Source of the DNA: Amycolatopsis antarctica
Lineage (GTDB): Bacteria > Actinomycetota > Actinomycetes > Mycobacteriales > Pseudonocardiaceae
Direction: 5' to 3'
Length of the DNA stretch: 64,000 nt
Assembly: GCF_002262875.1 (NCBI RefSeq)
Contig: NZ_NKYE01000001.1
Location: 434,001 to 498,000 of the forward strand
In this document: in pieces, positions 22,973 through 32,465 of the stretch
How positions within the stretch are numbered: position 1 is the stretch's first letter
Layout of the letters: every line of letters starts with the position of its first letter
Program-made: the position numbers and the translations under genes
The notes under the pieces: generated by a model
Database searches by the model: none
Told to the model about the DNA's origin: nothing
The model's input: the letters and a program-made list of their open reading frames with translations, nothing else

Positions 22973-23456
22973 GAAAGTCGGGGTTGCCAGTTGACTACCC
23001 GATGGGAAACGGGAAACGCCCAGCTCGCCATCGTCACAGCCAGGTGGTCAGGCACAGATGGTGCCGACCGGGTCAGGGATTTCATGCGTACTCGCACGGC
23101 CAAAGGTGCCGAGGCACGTCTCCCGGCATGCCGTGTCGGGCGGCACGGCACCTCGTGTCGGGCGCTGCGGCGTGCCGTGTCGGGCGTTCCGGAAGTTGCT
23201 CGGTCACGTCGTACGGCAGCTCGCCGAACGCCGGTTGCGGTGACGATGCGCGGTCTGTCCGATCCGTGGAGAGGTCTGCCTACGGACGCCCGGCATTCAG
23301 GTGCCCGAACGCCGGACTCGACGTGCCGTAGCGCCCGACATGGGGTGCCGAGGGGCATGACACGGGGTGTCAGAACGCGTGACACGGGGTGCCGAGGGGC
23401 GTGACACGGCGGGGTTGGAAGGGCCGGTCGGGGGTGGGGATCGGTCCGTGCGGGGG
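22973..23456. repeat. Gene-free stretch with family B (GACACGG) repeats in two orientations
   Basis: No gene was found in these 484 bases. At about 23128-23196 there are several GTGTCGGGC-type units on the plus strand. At about 23336-23410 there are GACACGG/GACATGG-type units in the opposite sense (for example GACACGGGGTGCCGAGG). The two sets face each other across about 140 bases. Units are degenerate and about 20-22 bases long. Confidence 0.65.
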
Positions 23457-23762
23457 TCAGTGGTGGGTGCGGAGGAAAGCGTGCCAGGCGGGGGCGGGGA
23501 AGGCGAGGGTGCCGCCGTCGCGGTCCTTGGTGTCGCGGACGCCGACCAGGCCCGGGGCGTGTCCGACCTCGACGCAGTTGGACTCGTGGCTGCTGCGGGT
23601 GCTCTTGTGCCAGTCGGCGAAGGCGACTTCGACGCAGTTCGACTCGCTCGTGCTGCGGGTGCTCTTGCGCCAGTTGAGGAAGGCGACTTCGACGCAGTTC
23701 GAATCGCTGCCGCTGCGGCTGCTCTTGCGCCAGACGGCGTGGGTGAAGTCCGGGGCGGTCAT
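23457..23762 (-). CDS. DUF397 protein with three tandem units
   Basis: A 101-residue acidic protein. The DUF397 signature W-[RH]-K-S-x-R-S-x(3)-S-N-C-V-E-V occurs three times in a row (about residues 11, 31 and 51), then the usual DTKDRDGGTLAFPAPAWHAFL ending. Most members have one unit. The underlying DNA is a tandem repeat of about 60 bases (23570-23740). The gene starts within the stop of the upstream XRE gene (ATGA), the standard pairing in actinobacteria, where an XRE/DUF5753 regulator is followed by a DUF397 protein that may antagonise it. The exact biochemical role of DUF397 is not settled. Confidence 0.9.
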   Translation of the reverse strand: MTAPDFTHAVWRKSSRSGSDSNCVEVAFLNWRKSTRSTSESNCVEVAFADWHKSTRSSHESNCVEVGHAPGLVGVRDTKDRDGGTLAFPAPAWHAFLRTHH

Positions 23763-24628
23763 GGTCCGTGCTCCTTGTCGCTGGTCAGCTCGCCCGCCGC
23801 GCTGGCAATCAGCCGCGCGGAATCCTCGGGTGACAGGGCAATGGTACGGAGGCGGCGCCAGGCAAGTCGAACCGAGTCGATGTGTTCGTCCTCCTCCAGG
23901 AAGCTGCTGGAGTTGCGGCTCTCCACGTGGGCGAGGGTGGGCTCGCTGGCGAACTCCAGCAGCACGAACGGTCCTCTCAGCCCGGGGTGGGCGGCACTGG
24001 TGAACGGCACCACCTGCACGGTGATGGTGCGCCGCTCGCTCAGTGCCAGCAGGTGATGCAACTGGGCGCGCATGATCTCCGGGGTCACCACCGGGCGGCG
24101 CAGCACGGTCTCGTCGACGATCAGGTGCACCTGTGGCGCATCCCGGCGGCCGATGATGGCCTGGCGACTGAGCCTTGCTGAAACGAGGGTATCCACCTCC
24201 GGCTCGGACAGTGCCGGATCAGTGCCGTGGATCAGGTGCCGTGCATAGTCGGGTGTCTGGGCGAGGCCGGGGAAGAACATTGGTTCGTAGTTCAGGATCG
24301 CTGCCGCGTCTCGCTCGATGCGGATCAGGTTGGTCCACGTCGTCGGCAGTTTGCCGTGGAGTTCGTGCCAGTTGCGTTCCTCGCCGTCGCGGACCAGGGC
24401 CAGCAGCTCCTGCCGGATCGTGGCCGGGGCGCGGAGGAAGCCGAGGATGGCGGCGACGTCGTCCACGTAGAGGCCACGCTCGCCCGTCTCCATCCGGCTG
24501 ATCTTCGACTCCGAGCAGTCCAGCGCCCGCGCGACGTCCTTGCAGCTCAGCTTGCGCGCCTCGCGCAGTGAACGGAGTTCGGCCGACACCCGCCGTTGCC
24601 GTACCGAGATTCCTTTGCGCCTGGCCAT
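23759..24628 (-). CDS. XRE-family regulator with DUF5753
   Basis: A 289-residue regulator. The helix-turn-helix at about 10-65 reads RVSAELRSLREARKLSCKDVARAL and SESKISRMETGERGLYVDDV. The rest is the DUF5753 domain (about 90-270) with NYEPMFFPGLAQTPDYAR, VDETVLRRPV and VQVVPFTSAAHPGLRGPFVLLEF, found in WhiJ/BldB-type developmental regulators of actinobacteria. ATG 24628 (MARRKG) is preceded by AAGGGGCG at normal distance. It overlaps the DUF397 gene by ATGA. Such pairs are numerous in these genomes and control local genes or development; the target is unknown. Confidence 0.9.
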   Translation of the reverse strand: MARRKGISVRQRRVSAELRSLREARKLSCKDVARALDCSESKISRMETGERGLYVDDVAAILGFLRAPATIRQELLALVRDGEERNWHELHGKLPTTWTNLIRIERDAAAILNYEPMFFPGLAQTPDYARHLIHGTDPALSEPEVDTLVSARLSRQAIIGRRDAPQVHLIVDETVLRRPVVTPEIMRAQLHHLLALSERRTITVQVVPFTSAAHPGLRGPFVLLEFASEPTLAHVESRNSSSFLEEDEHIDSVRLAWRRLRTIALSPEDSARLIASAAGELTSDKEHGP

Positions 24629-24728
24629 GCGCACGCCCCTTCCCTCGTGCCGCACACTGTCGCGGCTTGCCCCATGGGCACGACAGAGGCGTCACTCGAA
24701 AGGCACGCGCGCAGGCGTCGGGCCTCGG

Positions 24729-25607
24729 TCACCCTTCGAGGAGCGCGGTGATCGCCGCGACGACGTCCCCGGGACGTTCCTCGGGCAGGAAATGCCCGCA
24801 GGGCAACACAACCGTGCGCAGATCCGGTGCCCAGGACGACCAGATCGCTTGCGGATCGAACGGCAGTACGAGCTCGCCGGGGTCCTGCCACATCGCCAGC
24901 ACGGGCATCGTCAGCAGGCGTCCGGCTTCCCGGTCGGCGTCGTCGTGGCCGGGGTCGACGAACGCGCCGGCCCGGTAGTCCTGGCACATCGCGTGCACGA
25001 CCTCTCCCCGCCGCGCCGCCGCGAGATACGCCGCCCGCGAATCGGCGGGAATCGCCCCCTTCTCGGTCACCCAGGTGTCGAGGAAGTGGCCGACGAAGGT
25101 GTCCGGATCGGCGGCGATCATGCGTTCCGGCAGATCGGACGGCTGCGCCAGCAGGTACAGGTGGAACGCGAACACGCCTCCGACGCCGTGCAGCGCGGCC
25201 CAGTTGTCGGTGTTCGGCAGGATGTCCAGTACGCCGAGGTGCGCGACGACGCCGGGATGGTCCAGCGCCGCCCGGAACGCCACCAGCCCGCCCCGGTCGT
25301 GCCCGACGACGCTGAACCGGTCGTGGCCGAGTTCGCGCATCAGGGCGACCATCCGCGACGCGAGGGCGCGCTTCGAGTAACCCTCCACCGAGTCCGGCCC
25401 GGCGCTGGCACCGTAGCCGGGCAGGTCCGGACAGACGACCCGGTACCGCCGGGCCAGCTCGGGGGCGACCGCGCGCCACGCGAGACGGGTCTGCGGAAAA
25501 CCGTGCAGCAGCAGGACCGCCCGCCCGGAACCGCCGACGGCGGCACGCGTCGTCAGGCCGTCGACCTCGACGTTCACGGTCTCGAACCCGGTGATCTCGG
25601 TGTTCAT
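24729..25607 (-). CDS. Alpha/beta hydrolase of the haloacetate dehalogenase/epoxide hydrolase group
   Basis: A 292-residue alpha/beta hydrolase. The oxyanion motif is HGFPQT (35-40), the nucleophile is Asp104 in VVGHDRGG, and the catalytic His is in CGHFLPEERP near the C-terminus. GVLDILPN and LLAQPSDLPERMI in the cap resemble fluoroacetate dehalogenases. However, the second Arg after the nucleophile (GHDRGAR in those enzymes) is Leu here, and the cap Trp beside the conserved His is Leu. Halide binding is therefore doubtful, and an epoxide hydrolase-like or other ester/ether cleavage is equally possible. ATG 25607 is chosen; no clear ribosome site. It stands alone between regulators. Confidence 0.8.
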   Translation of the reverse strand: MNTEITGFETVNVEVDGLTTRAAVGGSGRAVLLLHGFPQTRLAWRAVAPELARRYRVVCPDLPGYGASAGPDSVEGYSKRALASRMVALMRELGHDRFSVVGHDRGGLVAFRAALDHPGVVAHLGVLDILPNTDNWAALHGVGGVFAFHLYLLAQPSDLPERMIAADPDTFVGHFLDTWVTEKGAIPADSRAAYLAAARRGEVVHAMCQDYRAGAFVDPGHDDADREAGRLLTMPVLAMWQDPGELVLPFDPQAIWSSWAPDLRTVVLPCGHFLPEERPGDVVAAITALLEG

Positions 25608-25766
25608 GGCAGGCACCGTGCCAGCGTCCACCGACAGAAACCCGCTCGTACGGCACGCCACCAGGGCACGAGCGAGCATGACAGTGCGCTGCGGCGTAAC
25701 GGAAAGTTGCACGACCACATGGCACGGCCGGACCGTTGGCGCGGAAACCGCGACGAGGGAGTGCCG

Positions 25767-25973
25767 ATGGAACAGACCTGGGCGATCAAGGGCTGCTACG
25801 CGAACTGGAGGCTGACCGTGACCGCGACGCCGCCTGAGGAACCGGAGGAGGAACACGCACCGGACTGCGACTTTCAGGGGATCGCGGACTACTTCTCCGA
25901 GGTCGTCAACCGGTACGAACTCGGCCGGGACATGGATCGGCTCGGCTCCGGGCAGGGGTGGCGGCTAATGTAA
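25767..25973 (+). CDS. Small acidic protein upstream of upp, unknown
   Basis: A 68-residue frame ending 6 bases before upp. The sequence begins MEQTWAIKGCYANWRLTV, has an acidic PEEPEEEH stretch with a nearby DCDF, then an amphipathic helix (GIADYFSEVVNRYELGRDMDR). GAGGGAG sits just upstream of the ATG. Codon usage has high third-position GC and the frame is in tight register with upp, so it is probably translated in the same unit. No family was recognised. The N-terminal sheet and C-terminal helix pattern would suit a small regulatory or antitoxin-like protein, but nothing specific supports that. Confidence 0.5.
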   Translation: MEQTWAIKGCYANWRLTVTATPPEEPEEEHAPDCDFQGIADYFSEVVNRYELGRDMDRLGSGQGWRLM

Positions 25974-25979
25974 CCGCCC

Positions 25980-26603
25980 ATGGACGTGCTCGTCGTCGAC
26001 CACCCGCTGGCCAAGGCTCGCCTCTCCACGATGCGGGACGCTCGGACCGACAGCGCCGCCTTCCGCGCCGCGCTGCACGAGCTGACCGTGATGCTCACCT
26101 ACGAGGCGACCAGGGACGCCCCGGTGCGCACCGAGCGCATCCACACGCCGGTCGCCCGCACCGACGGCTACCGGCTGGCGAACCCGCCGCTGCTGGTGCC
26201 GGTGCTGCGGGCCGGGCTGGGCATGGCCGACCAGGCGCACAAACTGATCCCGGACGCGCAGATGGGCTTCGTCGGCCTGGCGCGGGACGAGGAAACCCTC
26301 CAGCCGACGCCGTACATGGAGTCGCTGCCGGAATCGCTCGCCGACCGTCCGGTGCTGGTGCTCGACCCGATGCTGGCCACCGGCGGGTCGATGGCGCACA
26401 CCATCCGCCTGCTCACCGATCGCGGTGCCACCGACGTCACCGCCATCTGCGCGCTCGCCGCCCCGGAGGGCATCGAGTTCCTGCGGACGTCCGGACTGCC
26501 GCTGCGGGTGGTCACCGCCAGCATCGACGAGCGTCTCAACGACTCGGGCTTCATCGTCCCCGGCCTCGGCGACGCAGGCGACCGTCAGTACGGCACCGTC
26601 TGA
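25980..26603 (+). CDS. upp: Uracil phosphoribosyltransferase
   Basis: A 207-residue enzyme that makes UMP from uracil and PRPP in pyrimidine salvage. The PRPP-binding loop is [14 protein letters not shown] (about 122-135), preceded by [14 protein letters not shown] and followed by the uracil-binding C-terminus [10 protein letters not shown]. Length and all motifs are standard. The ATG lies 6 bases after a small acidic frame. Downstream come three copies of the 22-bp family A repeat before a MerR operon. In Mycobacterium, upp lies near pmmB, deoD and amiA; here those genes are 20-35 kb further on in the same window. Confidence 0.95.
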   Translation: MDVLVVDHPLAKARLSTMRDARTDSAAFRAALHELTVMLTYEATRDAPVRTERIHTPVARTDGYRLANPPLLVPVLRAGLGMADQAHKLIPDAQMGFVGLARDEETLQPTPYMESLPESLADRPVLVLDPMLATGGSMAHTIRLLTDRGATDVTAICALAAPEGIEFLRTSGLPLRVVTASIDERLNDSGFIVPGLGDAGDRQYGTV

Positions 26604-26626
26604 CCCACCCCCGGCGCACCCAACAC

Positions 26627-26648
26627 CGCAATATGTCGACGTATTGCG
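26627..26648. repeat. 22-bp near-palindrome, family A, copy 3
   Basis: Identical to copies 1 and 2, located 23 bases after the upp stop. Confidence 0.85.
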
Positions 26649-26668
26649 ATACCTCGTGCACAACGGAT

Positions 26669-26690
26669 CGCAATATGTCGCCATATTGCG
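26669..26690. repeat. 22-bp near-palindrome, family A, copy 4
   Basis: CGCAATA and TATTGCG arms with the altered centre TGTCGCCA. It is spaced 42 bases from copy 3, the same spacing as copies 1 and 2. Confidence 0.85.
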
Positions 26691-26701
26691 CTCGTGTGGG
26701 C

Positions 26702-26723
26702 CGCAATATGTCGACGTATTGCG
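26702..26723. repeat. 22-bp near-palindrome, family A, copy 5
   Basis: Identical to copy 1, 33 bases from copy 4 and about 65 bases ahead of the MerR promoter. Confidence 0.85.
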
Positions 26724-26786
26724 GTGGGGGTCGGGTGGCGGAGCGCTTCGCGGCAGGTTGCCGCTCGGGCAGGTGCGGCGTTCGAG

Positions 26787-26817
26787 TTGACCTGGAGCGC
26801 GCTCCAGGTCCTAGTGT
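26787..26817 (+). promoter_or_regulatory. MerR-type promoter with 22-bp perfect palindromic operator; leaderless
   Basis: The -35 box TTGACC (26787-26792) and the -10 box TAGTGT (26812-26817) are separated by 19 bases, the long spacing of MerR-activated promoters. Between them lies a perfect 22-bp palindrome (26789-26810, core ACCTGGAGCGCGCTCCAGGT). The expected transcription start, six to seven bases after the -10, coincides with the ATG at 26824, so the message is probably leaderless. Confidence 0.85.
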
Positions 26818-26823
26818 CGAAGC

Positions 26824-27212
26824 ATGAGCTATTCGATAGCGGAGGCGGCTCGGCGCAGCGGGCTCTCGATCGACACCCTGCGCTACTACGAACGCATCGA
26901 CCTCGTCGATCCACCCGCCCGGGACTCCGGTGGCAGGCGGGCGTACTCCGACCAGGACCTCGGCTGGCTGGAGTTCCTGACCAAGTTGCGCACCACCGGC
27001 ATGCCGATCCGGACCATGCGCGAGTACGCCGCCCTGCGCAGGCGGGGCACCGCGACCTTCGGCCGCCGCCGCTCGATCCTGATCGAGCAGCGCCGCGCCG
27101 TCGCCGAGCGTATCGCCGAACTACAGGGCTGCATGGACGTACTGGACTACAAGATCACCAACTACGAGCAACTCGAACGAGACGCCGGTACGACGGCGAA
27201 GGAGGTACCGGC

Positions 27213-27216
<4 letters not shown>
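26824..27216 (+). CDS. MerR-family transcriptional regulator
   Basis: A 130-residue regulator. The N-terminal winged helix is [26 protein letters not shown] with the wing RRAYSDQDL, followed by the long dimerisation helix (about 85-125). No metal-binding Cys cluster is present, so it belongs to the organic-ligand branch. It begins at or next to the predicted transcription start, without a ribosome site, and its operator lies within its own promoter. Its stop overlaps the start of an aldo/keto reductase gene (GTGA). MerR regulators of this type often control adjacent aldo/keto reductases and respond to electrophiles or aldehydes. Confidence 0.92.
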
Positions 27217-28187
<971 letters not shown>

Positions 28188-28233
28188 CCGCGCGTGCTCC
28201 ACGCCGCGAAAGCACGCCGCCGAAGGAGAGACC

Positions 28234-29229
<996 letters not shown>

Positions 29230-29314
29230 CCGGCCACCGGCGAAAATCCCCTCGCCCGCCGGGAACAGCGTCACTACCCTGACGCCGCACCGGTACCCGC
29301 CAGGGGAGGACGCG

Positions 29315-29882
29315 ATGGGGACGCCGCGAACGGATCGGCTCGGCCTGCTGCTCGACCAGTTCGACATCGCAAGGGAGCTGTCCAGTGCCCGGCTGGCCGG
29401 GCTCACCGACGAGGAGTACCTGTGAGCCGGTTCCCGGCGCGTGGTCGGTGCGGCGCCGTGGTGAGGAGCGAACCTCCCACGCGATCGGCACGGGCGACTG
29501 GGTACTCGACGAGGACACCGAGGACCCCGACCCGGCACCGGTGACCACGATCGCCTGGCGGTTGCAGCACCTGCACTGGAGTTTCGCCGGACGCTGCGAG
29601 TGGACCTTCGGGCAGCGACGGCGGCGTCCCGCCGATCTGGTCCGGGCCACTGTGTCGGCGAGCCTGGCACTGGAACGACTGAACACCGTGCTGGACAGCT
29701 GGCGTGCCGGAATCGGTGCGCTGACCGAGGAACAGCTCGACACCACCGGTTTCGGGCAGTTCCCCCACGGCTCCGACCCGGACGTGCCGTTCGCCGTGAT
29801 CGTGGCGTGGACCAACTACGAGTTCACCCACCACATGGCGGAGGTCGCGCTGCTGCGCGACCTCTGGCGCCACCGCGGCTGA
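29315..29882 (+). pseudogene. DinB-like (DUF664) protein gene with a frameshift
   Basis: From ATG 29315 (with GGGGAGG upstream) the frame reads about 36 residues, ending LTDEEYL before TGA at 29423. The next frame then continues as EPVPGAWSVRRRGEER and on to a full DinB-like helical bundle with HLHWSFAGRCEW and TNYEFTHHMAEVALLRDLW. Family members normally read DEEYLWEPVPG..WSVRR, so two bases (GG of the Trp codon region) appear to be missing near 29423. DinB-fold proteins are metal-binding enzymes, often thiol-dependent transferases. Either the gene is recently inactivated or the sequence has an error at this point. Confidence 0.8.
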
Positions 29883-29884
29883 GA

Positions 29885-29909
29885 GTGGTTCCCGCGCGGC
29901 GGGAACCAC
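29885..29909. terminator. Hairpin terminator between convergent genes
   Basis: Perfect 11-bp stem GTGGTTCCCGC/GCGGGAACCAC with a 3-base loop, just past the DinB-like stop and 9 bases before the facing membrane-protein stop. Confidence 0.7.
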
Positions 29910-29918
29910 GCTCCGGTG

Positions 29919-30635
29919 TCACGTCGACGGAATGCCCAGCGCCCGGTCGACCCAGCGGCCGAGCGGCAGGGCGATGACGATCCCGGCCAGCACCAGGTGC
30001 ACGAGCATGAACACCACCGCGGTCGCCACGCTCGGCGGGCCGCCGACGAAGACGATGATGTGCGAGGCCCACTTCAGCTCGGTGGGCCGCGAACCCGCCG
30101 CCCACACCTCGTTCAGCGCCCAGAACGTCAGGTCGTTCAGGCCGGAGACGACGACCAGGATCGACGCCACACCCGCCTTGAGCACGTTCGCCGTGCGAGC
30201 GCCGCCGAGCCGGTAGGCCATCAGCGCGAACAGCACGATGAACGTGGTGATGAACAGTTCGAACTGGTAGATCGGCTGGAAGGAGTCGTCCGCGGACGAG
30301 GTCCGGCCGTACTCCTGGATCCGCATGACGAACTCGGTGTCCAGGTATCCCATGTAGACGATCACGCCGAGCCCGATCATCGCGGGAGCCATCCGCACCT
30401 TCGGGAACAACGCCACCGCGACCACGGCGAACGCGAACGGGCTGAGCTTGAACGCCCACTCCGCGACGTTGTCCAGCGTCTGGTCCGGCGGCAGCACCAC
30501 CATGATCAGCCCGGTGATCACCGCGGCGGGGATCGTCGGCACCAGCCACAGCCAGCGCCGCCCGCGATACAGCGCGGGGATCCAGCCGCGGTCCCGCGCG
30601 GGCGCGGCCGGGGGCTCAGTCAAGGTCGCTGTCAT
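29919..30635 (-). CDS. Polytopic membrane protein of the glycoconjugate cluster, unknown
   Basis: A 238-residue integral membrane protein with about six or seven membrane segments (for example LVPTIPAAVITGLIMVVL, FAFAVVAVALF, FITTFIVLFALMAY, AVVFMLVHLVLAGIVIALPLG). A short N-terminal cytosolic head precedes them, and a conserved-looking polar loop MGYLDTEFVMRIQEYGR lies between segments. No family was recognised. The ATG lies inside the carbamoyltransferase gene (20-base overlap), so the two are translationally coupled and the protein belongs to the cluster. It may be an acyltransferase, exporter component or scaffold; there is no residue evidence to choose. Confidence 0.7.
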   Translation of the reverse strand: MTATLTEPPAAPARDRGWIPALYRGRRWLWLVPTIPAAVITGLIMVVLPPDQTLDNVAEWAFKLSPFAFAVVAVALFPKVRMAPAMIGLGVIVYMGYLDTEFVMRIQEYGRTSSADDSFQPIYQFELFITTFIVLFALMAYRLGGARTANVLKAGVASILVVVSGLNDLTFWALNEVWAAGSRPTELKWASHIIVFVGGPPSVATAVVFMLVHLVLAGIVIALPLGRWVDRALGIPST

Positions 30636-32448
30636 CGGTCTCTTCCTCCAGGCGCGTCTTCTCGACCCAGAACGGGCCGAGGGCGAGCGCGTCCACATCG
30701 GTCTTCAGGTAGCAGGCGACCGCGTCGGCCGGGGTGGTCACGATCGGTTCCTCGTTGTCGTTGAACGAGGTGTTGACGACCATCGGGACCCCGGTGATGC
30801 GCTCGAAATTCTTGATCATCCGGTAGTAGAGGGCATTGTCGTCCTCGGATACCGTCTGCACCCTGGCGGTCCCGTCCACGTGGGTGATCGCCGGGACGGC
30901 GGCCCGCTGGTGCTCCAGCACGTCGAAAACCAGCAGCATCACCGGCGACGGGTAGTCGCTGACGAAGTACTCGCCCGCCCGCTCGGCGAGGCACGAGGGC
31001 GCGAACGGCCGGAAGGCCTCGCGGTGCTTGACCTTCTCGTTCATCCGCGTCTTCGACTCCGGGTCGCGCGGGTCGGCGACCAGCGAGCGGTTGCCCAGCG
31101 CGCGCGGCCCGCATTCCATCCGGCCCTGCACCCAGCCGACGATCAGGCCGTCGGAGATCCGCTGCGCGGTGTGCGCGGCGATGTCGTCGGGCCGCCGGTA
31201 GTCCAGGCCCGCGTCGGAGAGCGCGAGTTCCATCTCCTCCTCGGAGTACTCCGGCCCGGTGTAGGTGAACCCGTCCCGCGGGCGCGGCTTGCGGTACTTG
31301 CCGACGCTGACCTCCAGCGCGGCACCCAGCGCGCAGCCGTCGTCGGCGGCGGCGGGCTGGGCGAAGAACTCCTCGAACGGTGTCTCCAGCAGGATCCGCC
31401 CGTTCATCACGCTGTTCAGTGCCACGCCCCCGGCGATGCTCAGCCGCTTCGAACCGGTCTCCTTCTGCAGCCAGCGCGCCAGGTGCAGCCCGGCCTCCTC
31501 CAGGGTGACCTGCAGGGCGTAGGCGACGTCCATGTAGTGCTGTGGCACCGGATTGTCCGCGGTGACCCGGGTTTTCGGCCGTGCCGGACCGAAGGTGTCG
31601 GTGAACTTCTTCGACATCACGTGCTTGCCGGTGCGCTGGTGGCCGAACCAGCTCAGGTCCAGTTCGAAGCCGCCGTCCGGGTCGAGGTGCACGAGCTGCT
31701 TGAACTGCTCGACGTAGGTGTCCTTGCCCAGTGGTGCCAGGCCCATCACCTTGCCCTCGTCGCGGGTCGGGTAGAAACCGAGGTATCCGGTCACCCCGGC
31801 GTACATCGCGCCCAGCGAGTGCGGGAACTTGATCCGCCGCAGGTCGACGATCCGGTCACCCTTTCCGTGCGCCAGCAGGGTGGAGGTGCCGTCGCTGCCG
31901 ATGCCGTCGAGGGTCAGCACGGCCGACTCGTCCCACGGGCAGATGTAGTACGCGCTGCCCGCGTGCGCCCGGTGGTGGTCGATCAGGTGCACGTCGAACT
32001 TCGTCGCGCCGGTGAACCCGACGGCCTCCCTGATGTCGCGCTCCAGCGTGTAGGAACGTTTGAAGTGCGCCAGAACGGCGCCGCCGACGTGGTAGTCGTC
32101 GGCACCCTTGCCGCCGCCGGTGCGCAGCGTGTCCAGCATCCCGGCGGACTTGCCGCCCTCGTCGCCGTTGCCGTTGCGGAACACGTCCAGCGTGCCGGGG
32201 AAGTAGCGGGCGAAGACCTTCGCCGCGTGGATCGGTTCCTTCCAGCGCTGCCAGTAGTAGGCGACGTGGTCGACGTCGGCGAGGGTGATCCCGGCCTGTT
32301 CGAGGCAGAACTCGATCGCGCGTGCGGGCAGTCTCCCGTCGTGCTTGACGCGGGTGAACCGTTCCTCCTCGGAGAAGGCGACGATCTTGCCGTCGTGGAC
32401 GAGAGCGGCGGCCGAGTCGTGGACTCTGCTGATGCCGAGTACGTACAT
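30616..32448 (-). CDS. O-carbamoyltransferase (NodU/CmcH family)
   Basis: A 610-residue enzyme that transfers the carbamoyl group of carbamoyl phosphate, via carbamoyl-adenylate, to a hydroxyl. The N-terminal Kae1-like domain shows MYVLGISRVHDSAAALVHDG and the metal-binding HHRAHA (158-163). Further ATP-site features are LTLDGIGSDGTST and LSIAGGVALNSVMNGRI. The C-terminal YrdC-like domain carries VQGRMECGPRALGNRSLVADPR, FRPFAPS and VVNTSFNDNEEPIVTTPADAVACYL. It is full length. In antibiotic and nodulation-factor pathways these enzymes decorate sugars. Here it lies between a flippase-like gene and a membrane gene, so it probably modifies a cell-surface or secreted glycoconjugate. Confidence 0.92.
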   Translation of the reverse strand: MYVLGISRVHDSAAALVHDGKIVAFSEEERFTRVKHDGRLPARAIEFCLEQAGITLADVDHVAYYWQRWKEPIHAAKVFARYFPGTLDVFRNGNGDEGGKSAGMLDTLRTGGGKGADDYHVGGAVLAHFKRSYTLERDIREAVGFTGATKFDVHLIDHHRAHAGSAYYICPWDESAVLTLDGIGSDGTSTLLAHGKGDRIVDLRRIKFPHSLGAMYAGVTGYLGFYPTRDEGKVMGLAPLGKDTYVEQFKQLVHLDPDGGFELDLSWFGHQRTGKHVMSKKFTDTFGPARPKTRVTADNPVPQHYMDVAYALQVTLEEAGLHLARWLQKETGSKRLSIAGGVALNSVMNGRILLETPFEEFFAQPAAADDGCALGAALEVSVGKYRKPRPRDGFTYTGPEYSEEEMELALSDAGLDYRRPDDIAAHTAQRISDGLIVGWVQGRMECGPRALGNRSLVADPRDPESKTRMNEKVKHREAFRPFAPSCLAERAGEYFVSDYPSPVMLLVFDVLEHQRAAVPAITHVDGTARVQTVSEDDNALYYRMIKNFERITGVPMVVNTSFNDNEEPIVTTPADAVACYLKTDVDALALGPFWVEKTRLEEETDDSDLD

Positions 32449-32465
32449 GGTGATACTCCGTGGTT

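Noticed and set aside
24729..25607. Fluoroacetate dehalogenase
   Set aside because: Key halide-binding residues appear replaced by Leu, so only the broader hydrolase group is claimed.
26694..27212. N-terminal extension of the first aldo/keto reductase
   Set aside because: The open frame upstream overlaps the MerR gene in another frame; the GTG at 27213 coupled to the MerR stop matches the family start.
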